Shown here piece after piece: positions 11,598-21,378 of a stretch of 64,000 bases of DNA (the first letter of the stretch is position 1; every line of letters starts with the position of its first letter). The translations under genes and the position numbers were made by a program. Origin of the DNA: Lactarius indigo (taxonomy: Eukaryota; Basidiomycota; Agaricomycetes; Russulales; Russulaceae); assembly GCA_025766275.1 (NCBI GenBank), contig JAFKAC010000002.1, positions 1,550,001 through 1,614,000 of the forward strand. The letters run 5' to 3'. Below the pieces are notes generated by a model. The model worked only from the letters and a program-made list of their open reading frames with translations, searched no databases and was not told the DNA's origin.

Positions 11598-14500
11598 TTC
11601 GGACAACGGTGGGAAGCTGGGAGACGAGGAGACGGGGAGAGACCCCAACGACGTTACTTATACTGCGCCCATGTACTTTACCTGCAGGCCGAAGCAAGGG
11701 CCGAAGTGGATTCGTCGGCCGTGCCGCCCTGAGATAATTTCGGGACCCATCCAGCGGTGCAGCGGTGGAGGCGACTCGGAGAAGAAAAAAATCCCGATGG
11801 AACTTGGAAGCAGATATCACCAGTCACTCTCAGGGTTGTCAAAGACAGTATATAGCAAATGCGACAAGCACCACAGCCTGAGAGTGTGCCGTGCATCGGC
11901 ATTGGCCGAGTCGTTACTATCTTGATGTTGCAACATCTAGCCCCTCCGTCTAGTATGGAACCACATTCCGGCGACCACTCCACCACCCCGCTTGGGCCAG
12001 AGATTGGAAGAACGACAATCACATTCTATCTGTGCCAAGTTCTACGCGCGCTCCTACTCAAACGAGTATCAAACATCGACCTAGGTTTGCCCTCGCCGTT
12101 AATTCCTGCAGTCTAGTATGAAATTGGACGTTACGTTGTTTAAAGACATCACGAGGAGCTGGAACTTGACCCTCACCTCAGGGAAACACTGGCAGGACCA
12201 CGTTTCGGATGCCTCTGCACTGTCCCGACAGAAGTCGCAAAACTGATGGACCGGCCTACAGGCGCTCCGAATATTGCACTAACTTTGTATCACGAATGGG
12301 AGGACGCTGGATTGGTTCCTGACGGCCTTTGACAGGTCCCAATTTTACGGATGTGGCTCACCGAAGAGACGCAAGCTTCGTAACGTGCAACGCCAGACAA
12401 CCCGAAATCAAGCCCGAAATCCACTAGCATGCATGCAGTAGTGACAATCAATTTCAATACAACACGAGCTGACTTTGATGGCCCGACGGGAGTATGAACA
12501 AGAGTACGAAGGGCGGGGCCGGACAAAAACATTTTGTTCTTACATGATCAATCTTAATCTTACAGCAATCTTTGTGCAAAAGTCTTCATCCTGCTCGGCT
12601 AACGGTTTTTTGACACAACGTTGAGCTGACAAATGCCAGCAAAATATCTGTATTAGCTAACATATATTACGTAAACTATGTTCACATTTTTTGTCCTCGA
12701 GTGGGTGGAAGGGCAAACTACGACGGGCAAAAAGGGGGGTATACGCCCCCCTTGCAACCTTTGCGTAACTAGGGGAGGGAGAGGAGGAGGGATGGGGCAT
12801 GCGACTTGCACCCCTGCATTTTTTTTTTTTTTTTTTGAATCATTTATATCCCGGGATGCGTAGTACCATGGGTGCAGACCGGTCATAGCCGAGACTACAT
12901 TTGAGGCGCATGTGCTAGGTGGTAATATTAAAAGAATGCGAGCTCTCCAGCCCGCGCTCATCAGGCTTCCAATCGGTTGTGCCTATTCGTTGGCAGTGAT
13001 GCGGAGGGGTTGACACCTGGCGTCAGACGCCTAGAGTTTCGTTAATGGTTGCGTGTTGCACGCCTGCATTCACATACCCATTGCGTACAAAGGGGGAGCG
13101 CAGACCAAGGCGTAAGATCAACGTTTAGACAACAACATTAACACAAAGATAATAAAATTAACTTTTTATGGTCAAGTCTCGATTGTCCAGCCCCTCCTTT
13201 CAAACGAGAGACCGGTTGAATGGTATGGTTATAGTAACACCATACGGCCGTCAAGATAGGTAGAAATTGAAGGTGGCCGTGATGTCAGTGCACTGGTGAG
13301 GTAATCCGCTCAAGTGGAACTCAAAATCAAATTGAGTTCGGAAGGCATTGGAGCCCGGGTAGGAAGGCAGAGTATGCATGACAGTGCATACCCGCTGGGG
13401 CCGAGAGCACGTTCACAAAAAAAGGCCGGCAAAGGGTCCGAGATCGCTGACCGTCATACACTAATGTTCGGTTCTCGATTGGAGCTTTGATTGGGACCAT
13501 TTACAGTATAGGCGTGGTTTGCGTGCCTAATTTAGTAGGACTTCAATAACAACAACCGAGTTGTTGCCGCCGTGAGGAGTCGGGAGGGGCAAAAGAGAAA
13601 CATATCAGGAAACGAACAAGTGGGGGAGAAGGGAATCGTCCAAATCTGCAAGGGAGCGAGCGAGACAATAAGTAGTACTAAGTAACAATTAATTGTCCGT
13701 CATTCGCGCGCCATCTGTGTCGTCAATTTCGAGTTATCGGTACCTCGCTCGGAAGAGGGGCTGGGAGTCCTGGGACCACGCGAGTGGATCTGTGTAGGGC
13801 GTATGCCGTACACCGTCATCGTAGCTCATGCGTGCAACGGGTACAGTAAATATGCGCCGCGTGACTGGCCGCCTGAAGGGGTATACCCCCGGATCTCCCC
13901 TAGATTCGTAAGCGGGAGTGCGCGCCTACTGGTGAGGCATTGCAAAATAGGACGACTCAGACCAGATCTCGGCGGCAAAGTCCCGTGCGAAAAAAGTTTA
14001 ACAAGCCGCAAACACCAAAAGAAAAGTCATACAAATTTAAAGGTTGATAGAGTCCTCAAATAGGCGCCAGACGCTGGTGTGCGGCTCGCCCGGCTGCAAG
14101 ACCGGGCGAACCACACGCCAGTACGAGGTGCTCCTTCCGAAAAGAGAACCATCTGTATTGGACTATCGGCCCGAAGAGAACCCTTGCGGATGGGCTGAGA
14201 TCCCCCATCTCAATGCATATCACCACGTTGGCAATACTTGTGGAGGTCCAGAACTCCGTCCCATGAATGACTCGGCGACATGGGCGTTGAACTTCATCTG
14301 CGTGGATGACTGAGCAAGAATGGTGTCGTGTAGATCACAGAAGGTATAGGCATTCCATGAACGACTAGTTGGGATATCAACTCGCTTGTGCGCGACGTTA
14401 TTCGGGTCCGCATTCTGACCACCTTAGTTAAAGTACAGTCTAATACAGAAACTTCGCCGCTATCGGATCTCCGGATGGCGGTGGGGTCTCACAGCGATAA

Positions 14501-15169
14501 GACCTCGCTGATGGGGATCCACATGGAGTCAGAAAGTGCAGCTGGGCCCTCGAAAGGAGGTCGCCCGATTTGGCTGCCCGGAGTACGTGTGGGAGCGCAG
14601 CGCCAATGCCGTGCTGGCTACTTAAGCCAAGCAGGAAACCTCCCTCCTCCCCACTCACATTCACCCATACCCACTTACAACCAGTCTACCAGGGATCGCG
14701 CCGCGCCACGCCGTGCTACTGACCAACTCCCCTGGTAGGTCGTAAGACTGGTAGGCTCTCTAAATGGACTCGGAAGGCGCAGCGGTCCGAGCCGGGTTAG
14801 CGGTAGCCCCCGACGAGAACTTTCGTAGGTTCGAAACCGCTACTGACCAGTACTGACCGTCTAGCCTTGCCAGCCTCTGGGCATACTGTACTGACCCTTA
14901 TCCTCGGAAACGGGTGGCGGACGGATGCACCAAGTGGATCTGACAGCCCGAGCGCCCCTCTGCACAAAGTCTGTGCCCTTTTTCCCAGCAGGCAGAGGCC
15001 GCCCCATTCACCTGCCCAGTCGATTTTAGTATGCCCGGTAGCGTTATATTCAAGGTTACCGTAGTACACTTTCTTTTTTTGTCCTGTAGTTAAATACCCT
15101 CACCCGCTCATACCTAGCACCACCTCAGACATTGCTCGTACACACGCGATTCCTGAGACCATATCCTCG
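11598..15169. other. gene-poor stretch, 3.6 kb, no gene recognised
   Basis: Small open frames exist, but none has recognisable homology or coherent splice structure. Visible items are a G/C hairpin at 12732-12753, an 18-base T run at 12819-12836 and a pol III-like segment near 14681-14850. Base composition is mixed. The stretch may hold old, eroded gene or transposon remnants. Confidence 0.4.
14681..14850 (+). repeat. possible tRNA-derived (SINE-like) sequence
   Basis: A perfect B-box match, GGTTCGAAACC, lies at about 14829-14839. About 36 bp upstream is an A-box-like TAGCGGTAGCC. A hairpin with arms CCAGTCTACCAGGG and CCCTGGTAG...GACTGG precedes it (about 14681-14753). No complete cloverleaf with a sensible anticodon arm can be drawn, so it is not a functional tRNA. 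Copy number cannot be judged from one window. Confidence 0.3.
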
Positions 15170-16400
15170 TTTATCTAGTTCGCCCCGCGCGTGTTCCGGG
15201 AATCTCCCATAACCTACACGACTGGTAGAATGTGAACGTGACGATAAGTTTGAACAATAAGAACTTGGCGATTGGGCGACGTCCAGCAAGCTCCCCTTTC
15301 GTCAAGCCATAAAACAGGATCAGGCCGTAAAACAATACTACAAAATACCGTCAGGGTAGGTGATTGAGACTATTAGAATTTGTATGCACCTGATGCTGAT
15401 GAAGTCGACGGATTCGAGGTAGACGTCAGCGTAGTGAACGCTTTGGGAACCAGACGCAGTTACGCGCATAAGACGTTGAAAACTTGGCATATGATTTCCG
15501 CGATTGAAGCGCTGTTTAACATAGATGACCGTGCGATAATGCAAGGAGTAATGGGGACATACACACCAGGCCGAATGACGACGTATTGCCGCTGATGCCG
15601 AAGTCTAGAATGGAAGAGACAGGAACGCTTGCAATCGGAACTCACTTGAGTACGTACATAAAATAAGGTTATCATACATGAGGGAGAGTACGAGCGCAAG
15701 AGACATAATGCGCACTTTCGTGGGCCGATACCGCCAACAGTAGAACTATCGAGCTTGATGAGAAGGGGGCTGGTGTGACGGTCCGCTCGGCATCGCCTAC
15801 TGGAATGGGAAGTGACTGTTATCCTTCCGAGCTGGGGCACCTTCCATGGAGTGTCCAGTAGCTCCACTGTGGAGGCAACATATTCTATGAGGAGCGGCCT
15901 TCAGGGGCATCAGACAAACTATGTCGAAAGAATAAGGAAGGCACACAAAAAGGCGCTCAATGTGATGAGTCCAAAGGGGGTGCGGGTAATGCGGGAAGGA
16001 ACGCACTTGTTTCGGAGGGGGAAGTAGGTGAAGCTCCGAAAGTGCGATATGAAAACCCCCTCCCCCGAGACGACGGCATACACGGGGGGATGTACAACAT
16101 TCGTAGTCTTGGAGCCCGAGTAGTTCGTCAAATTGGCTGAGGGGAGAAAGGGTGAATGTAGATCTGCCGCTGCTCAGCGCGGTTGGTGTAATTTCTATGG
16201 CATGTGAGGCCTGTGAAGTCGCGCGGTAAGGAGTGAGAGTTGCGACCCACTGACAGTGGCTGATAACCGAGATCGAAGAGATGTAACGGTCTGTAGAGAC
16301 GCTGGGTGAATGATGCCATAATTAGAAATAAAAGCTCTCACCACCCGAGCACCCTCCGGTAATGGCCGATCCTGCACGGTGTGCATCCCAATGGAAGTGA
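15170..16400 (-). pseudogene. DUF300/TMEM184 (organic solute transporter alpha-like) gene, apparently decayed
   Basis: The minus strand contains, in the right order, several pieces of the seven-transmembrane DUF300/Solute_trans_a family. They are NRAEQRQ (about 16160-16180), PPVYAVVS and RSFTYF (about 16030-16095), TLSAFLCAFLIL (about 15905-15970), LLIEYVAST (about 15868-15895), CWRYRPTK (about 15717-15740), QYVVIRP (about 15571-15591), SVHYADVYLESVDFISI (about 15398-15448) and LFYGLTKGELAGRRPIAKF (about 15260-15320). Candidate introns (gtgcgc, gtgtgt and gtgcat donors) separate several of them. Frames do not join cleanly, no convincing ATG exon is seen, and the segment around 16050-16080 is scrambled. 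I therefore call it a pseudogene, although a divergent or error-laden gene is possible. Confidence 0.5.
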
Positions 16401-16962
16401 TCAGTAGCTTAGAGGTTGTCTAATGGACACGAGTTATTCTTCCCTTGAAATTAATAAGGAAAGAGAGGCGGAAGGGTGTGTATCGGAAAAGTAAGGACTA
16501 GGGTTCTTGCTTTTAGCTCGCGCACAACTTCCAGAGGAAACCAAATCACCACAAATGCGCGCGTCTTTTTACAGTGTGTTCACTTCCGGAGTGGGAGCAG
16601 AGTAGGTGAGTGTTTACGTAAGCTGAAAGTAAGCAACTTTCAACGACAAATCTTGAAGCGACAAGGAGGGATTCGTGACCGAGACAACCACATCGGAATT
16701 ACAGTGAGCCTACTATATAGTGCTCAGGTGCAGACCAGACAATTTTATTGATCCGATTTTTCCTCCTGATGAAGTCTCCTCCAATGACAGTGATATTCGG
16801 CTACGGCGACAGCAGAGTTTCAAGTCATCGGCTCCGATTATCTCGGCGAACAAGAGCGCGGCCACCAGCTATGGAAGACATCATGGCGCTTCCAGCAAGC
16901 CTTCAAACCGAGTTTAAAGACATGCCACCAAACAAACGACCCTCCCTCTGTACATCCCCACT

Positions 16963-18913
16963 ATGTCTCTCCATGGAGATGTCCCCGCTGCCTCCCTCGC
17001 CTCTCTCAGCTATGCCGTTGTTTCGTTTGATTCCCTTCTGAGGCTAACTCCTGCCCTACTTGCGGGTTTCGTTGTCCTTGTTGCTGTCCGTTACGTCAGG
17101 AGCCCATGGCGCAGCGTTCCTCCCGGACCAAGGGGTCTTCCTATTATCGGGAATGCTCTCCTATTGAGTGATAAGTCCTGGATGTTCAAACAGGACTCTA
17201 AAAAACGCTTTGGTTCGTCGAGCCGTTTTTTTCTTCCCCGACGGGACACGTAATCGGAGCACCGCAGGAGACATGATATACATGAGTGCCTTTGGCCAGC
17301 CTATCCTCATTCTACAAAGTCTCAAGGCCGCATCCGAAATCCTCGAAAAGCGTGCAAACGTTTCTTCTGATCGTCCTCGTTTCATTGTTGCCCATGAAAT
17401 CATCAGCGGTAACTTATTCGGTCCCGCTATGGTATACGGAGACTTGTCGGTTCTTTCATTTCTTCCGATGAGTCAGCGTTAATGTGCTTACCCATAGGTG
17501 GCGTCGCACTCGCCGCGCTGCACACGAAGGGCTCACCAAAGTGGCAGTCCGCGAATATCACCCGATTCTCCGCAAAGAGGCCACTCTCCTTTCTTCCGCA
17601 ATCCTAGACGACCAAGGTGCCCTCGAAAAGCACTTTCAGCGTTTTGCGGCCTCTGCGATCATGTCCATCTTGTATGACTACCCCACACTTGAGAACAATA
17701 ACGACGAAACCCTCAAGCGAATCCACAAGTACATCAGCCGTGTGTCCAAGGCCGCGGCCCCTGGGGCATATCTCGTCGAGTTGCTCCCTTGGATGATGTA
17801 CATCCCAGAGAGGTACGCGTTCACACACTTGTCGTGCGTTTTCCACAGACGGTTCAACGGGTATGTCCTCAGGCTCGCGAAGTGGAAACGAGAAGGAATG
17901 GAGCATTTCAGGGAACATACGACCATGTTCACTGGACTCTTAAATGTCGTGCGCGGTGACGTTGTGAGCGGAACGAGTATTCGAGTTGGTGGTTTTGATG
18001 CTCACGTCTGGGTCCGCAACAGTCTAAAGGATCCGAGAGACCAAGTATGAGTGCAACGCTCATAAAGAATTACGACCGAAACGGTCTCTCCAATCATGAA
18101 ATGGCCTGGCTACTTGGAACACTCTAGTGCGTATCATTTGTAACCTCGATCTTAAGTCGTTGTTCACTGACCTTCTCACCAAGTGCCGCTGGTGCAGAAA
18201 CGACCTCTACCGCCTTGGGCTGGTGGGCGGTCGCCATGGTCGCTCAACCGGAAATACAGAAGCGTGCACAAGCGGAGCTCGATGCCATCGTCGGGCGCGC
18301 GCGTCCCCCAACTTTCTCGGATATTCCCGAACTGCATTATATACAGGCCATAGTCAAAGAAACTCTCCGCTGGCGTCCTTCCCTCGCACTTGGCGTTCCC
18401 CACAACACGACTGAGGACATCTGGTACAACGGGATGTTCATTCCCAAAGGGACCACGTGCATCTCGAATCTCTGGCAGTGCCATCACGACCCCGCGTTCT
18501 ACGGTGAGGACGCGGCCAAGTTCAACCCCGAGAGGTTCCTGGACGCCAATGGCAAGTTAACTTCGGGGCCTGCAGAGACGCGCGAAGATGGGCACAGTGC
18601 CTATGGTTTCGGCAGGCGTGCCTGCGTGGGGAAACACGTTGCCAATGATTCGCTCTTCATCAGTATAGCCACGGTGCTATGGGCAGCGAATCTCGAGCGT
18701 GTCCGCGACGAAAATGGGAAGGAGGTCACTCCCGATACAGAAACATATGTGGATACCGGAATGGTCTTGTAAGCTGCAGATCTCTCATTGCTACCGGTAG
18801 AAGATTGATTCGCGTTTTGAAGCCCGCCACTCAAGTACTGGTTCGATGTCACCCCTCGGTTCCCTGAGGCGCGCTCGATACTTGCAGAGGAGAGCGAGTT
18901 GCTCAAAGCGTGA
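16963..18913 (+). CDS. cytochrome P450, copy B, intact
   Basis: This is a microsomal class II haem monooxygenase of the type often expanded in basidiomycetes. Its substrate is unknown. Seven exons (16963-17212, 17268-17445, 17498-17812, 17849-17963, 18023-18126, 18184-18768, 18823-18913) sum to 1638 nt and encode 545 aa with every junction in phase. One intron is only 36 nt (17813-17848). Features in order are an N-terminal anchor (TPALLAGFVVLVAVRYV), the proline hinge PPGPRGLPIIGN, WRRTRRAAHEG (C-helix), the oxygen-binding AGAETT, the ExxR in KETLRWRPS, NPERF, the haem loop FGRRACVGKH with its cysteine ligand, and the C-terminal WFDVTPRFPEA. It is the complete paralogue of the broken gene at 6674-8607. 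Confidence 0.92.
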
Positions 18914-19471
18914 GGTGATGCCTACAAATGGATGACACGCAATTTTTTTCGATCATCGGTGTACTTGTCACAGAATAGAGGGGTTGTACGATACTACAGG
19001 CCTTAGCCCTTCTTTCAATTACACTTTCAGTGTGCCTTGGGGTACAGAACCCGTGTCTTCACTCCCATTCCATCTAGAACCTCTCCATAGCCGAGTGGGA
19101 ACAGGACCTTAGACCTTAGCCATTACGTTACAACATCGGCGACCATGCCTTCGAAAAGACTGCTGTTAAAGAATTTATTTCTGAGGACCTCGGTTGGACG
19201 GATTTGCCCATTTCGGCTTGTGCTTCGGAGGGATATTTTGGAGGAACGCCGTCAGGAGTAAACGCGAGCGGGGGTCCGAGAAATGGCCCAACGACCGGTC
19301 CAACCTCAACAAAATACCACGTGACTTGATGTGGTTCGACATGCGGGGCGGTGTCGAAACCAGTTTCGCTTTCACCTAGTTTGTTCGGATCGATTGCGGT
19401 AAGTGCAAGCGAGAGGGTTTGACGTAAGTGCTTTTCAAGCGGCGGATAAGTTGGACGATTGAGAGATACGC
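18914..19471. repeat. 3' flank of P450 copy B, homologous to copy A flank
   Basis: No gene is seen. Parts of 19190-19380 match 8800-8960. The region up to about 19190 is more diverged and longer than in copy A, which suggests indels after duplication. Confidence 0.4.
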
Positions 19472-20112
19472 CTACGCATCGACTGCCCTATGATTATGGG
19501 ACTGCCGCCGCAGGCTATCGGATGGGGTGAAACACATTGAGCACACCCGCGTCGACATCGCCCACCTCATCGAGGTCGCGAGATTGTCATCCATGTCTTC
19601 TATCTCAGCGTCGAGATCCATGCCCCCGTCTTCGTCTTTTTGATCCTTGTCTTCCCTATCGTCGTCACCGTCACCGTCATCGGTCGGCAACTCTGGATGC
19701 GACGAACGCGCCGGCTCGTCTACCTCGGAGCCCTCATCGGCCTGTAGAGATGCTGACGCAACACAAAGTGAGCTCTGTAATCGCGAGATTGGAAATGAGC
19801 CACGCGCGTCATTCTTCTCTTCGTGTTGCGTCGACATCTTCCCAATCGGCATCAGGAAGCCGCACCCTCAATTTGTCACTTTTCGAGCGTCTAACGCCAT
19901 ACCATCGGTCAAAAATAAAACAACAAACAGAAAGATAAATGCCACACGTTGTGCTCGAGTTCGGCTCAGTTCGTCCATCTCTACAAAGTCATGTCGTAAG
20001 ATAAGGGGGCTCATGGGACGCCCCGGAGCTGTAAGGAGCGTCGGGTACGGCTGGTGGACCTGTGGCATGAAGGAGGGTGAGGGAGGACCGCCGGAGTCGT
20101 CGGCACAGACAT
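19472..20112 (-). pseudogene. APC15-like gene, copy B, broken
   Basis: This is homologous to the APC15-like gene at 9002-9668. The ATG corresponds to 20110-20112 (MSVPTTP), but extra and missing bases put the following codons out of frame, leading to a stop near 20058. The segment equivalent to SEEEAELEDN has lost about 12 bp. Exon 2 still reads GFLMPIGKMSTQHEEKND, closer to the family motif than copy A, and the acidic exon (ADEGSEVDEP, MDLDAEIEDMDD) is largely preserved but runs into an unrelated tail (MRWAMSTRVCSM). The second intron would need a GC donor (gcgcgt) where copy A has gtgcgt. The start lies 96 bp from the OTU gene start, in divergent orientation. Confidence 0.6.
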
Positions 20113-20208
20113 CGAGCCCGGGCCGGGAAGGCGCGCTTCTCTTCGTGGCGATGACTCGGAGCATCAGTCAAGTCGACGATTCTCGCCCCATTCCCACCAC
20201 CACCGCCG

Positions 20209-21280
20209 ATGGGCTCCAAGAAGAATAAAGTCAAAAAGATCCTGGCGCCATCGACACCGCCGAATACGACTAACACAGTCGACGACGATCTCGTGGACGA
20301 TCTATTCGCCGAGCTCGACTCGCGAGACAAGACCGTCCAGCAGCGGCAGCAAGAGCCTGCGTCTACGTCTGCATCTGCGGTTGTGGCTGTGCAGGCAGCT
20401 GCTGCTACTGCGCTCGACAAGATGGGCAGCAAGAACCGGTTCAAGGCGAGACAGGTGCGGCTTGTCCCGTCGCAACCGTTCGTTGCCGGTGACAAATGCT
20501 TATCCCAAGGCAAGGAAAGTTGCAGCGCTCGCCGAACAGCAACCAGCGACAGGATGCGGATGCGGACGCCAAACTTGAGCGCGAAGCCAAGGAGGAGGAG
20601 CGCGCGATCAACAAGATATGCAACGAGCTCGGTCTCGACATGCACGAGGTGCGCACCCCATCCCCCGTCCCCTCACCACTGACGCCCTTACTCACGAAAC
20701 GCAGATCAACCCGGATGGCCACTGTCTGTTCTCCGCCGTCGCGGACCAACTGGCGATACTGAACCTCCTCCCGCCGCAAGAGGCGCACTACGTCTCTACG
20801 CGCAGCGCAGGCCGCTCAATACATGCTAGCGCACCCGGAGGACTTTGCGCCGTTCCTACCGCGCGTAGAGGGGAGAGGGCGGCGAGGACGACTCGTCTGG
20901 CGTCATCGGCCCGCGCGAGTATGCACGCTACTGCGAGACTATCCGCAATACGGGCGCGTGGGGCGGCGAGCCAGAGATCCTCGCGCTCAGTCGTGCGTAC
21001 GCGGTCACTATACATGTCGTGCAGGGCGGCCAGCCGCCCGTGGTCGTGCATGACCCTAGTGGCACACCGAGGACGGACAATCTCAAGGAGCAGCGCGCGG
21101 TTCGTATCAGCTATCATCGGCGAATGTATGGGCTCGGCGAGGTACGCGTTTACGCCCCTGCCACTTCTGACGAAGGTCCCTGATTTCGCATGCCTACTTT
21201 AGCACTACAACTCGCTCCGACCAAGAACGGGGATTCATAGGATCACCAGCCCGCTCAAAAACCTCTTGGGCCCGTCATGA
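20209..21280 (+). CDS. OTU-family deubiquitinase (OTUD6/Otu2-like)
   Basis: This is a predicted cysteine protease that cleaves ubiquitin. The N-terminus is lysine-rich (MGSKKNKVKKILAP) with DDDLVDDLFAELDSRD, followed by a charged helix (KLEREAKEEERAINKICNEL). The OTU domain starts at NPDGHCLFSAVADQL, containing the catalytic Asp and Cys (D-G-H-C). It continues with AAQYMLAHPEDFAPFL, REYARYCETIRNTGAWGG, PEILALSRAYAVTIHVVQ and, after an intron, GEHYNSLR with the catalytic His. It ends at TGA 21278-21280. Three one-base insertions break the frame: one between about 20537 and 20550, an A at 20809 and one extra G in the G4 run near 20869. Introns are at about 20455-20514 and 20650-20705, and one precedes HYNSLR. 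The breaks look like sequence errors because the protein is otherwise well conserved. Confidence 0.8.
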
Positions 21281-21378
21281 TGAAAGCGGATTTTTTTTTC
21301 TTTTTCTTTTTGCGGAACTAGTCGATATATACACCATGTGAAAAAATGTAGCACGGGTTGTTACGCGGAGCACATCTC

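Noticed and set aside
14040..14130. A GC-rich imperfect inverted repeat (gtgtgcggctcgcccgg / ccgggcgaaccacac) that might be a structured RNA or tRNA arm.
   Set aside because: The stem has mismatches and a bulge, and no conserved RNA fold or terminator follows.
20209..20645. A long minus-strand frame opposite the OTU gene.
   Set aside because: It is the antisense shadow of the OTU N-terminal exon and of the decayed APC15 promoter. No family resemblance.
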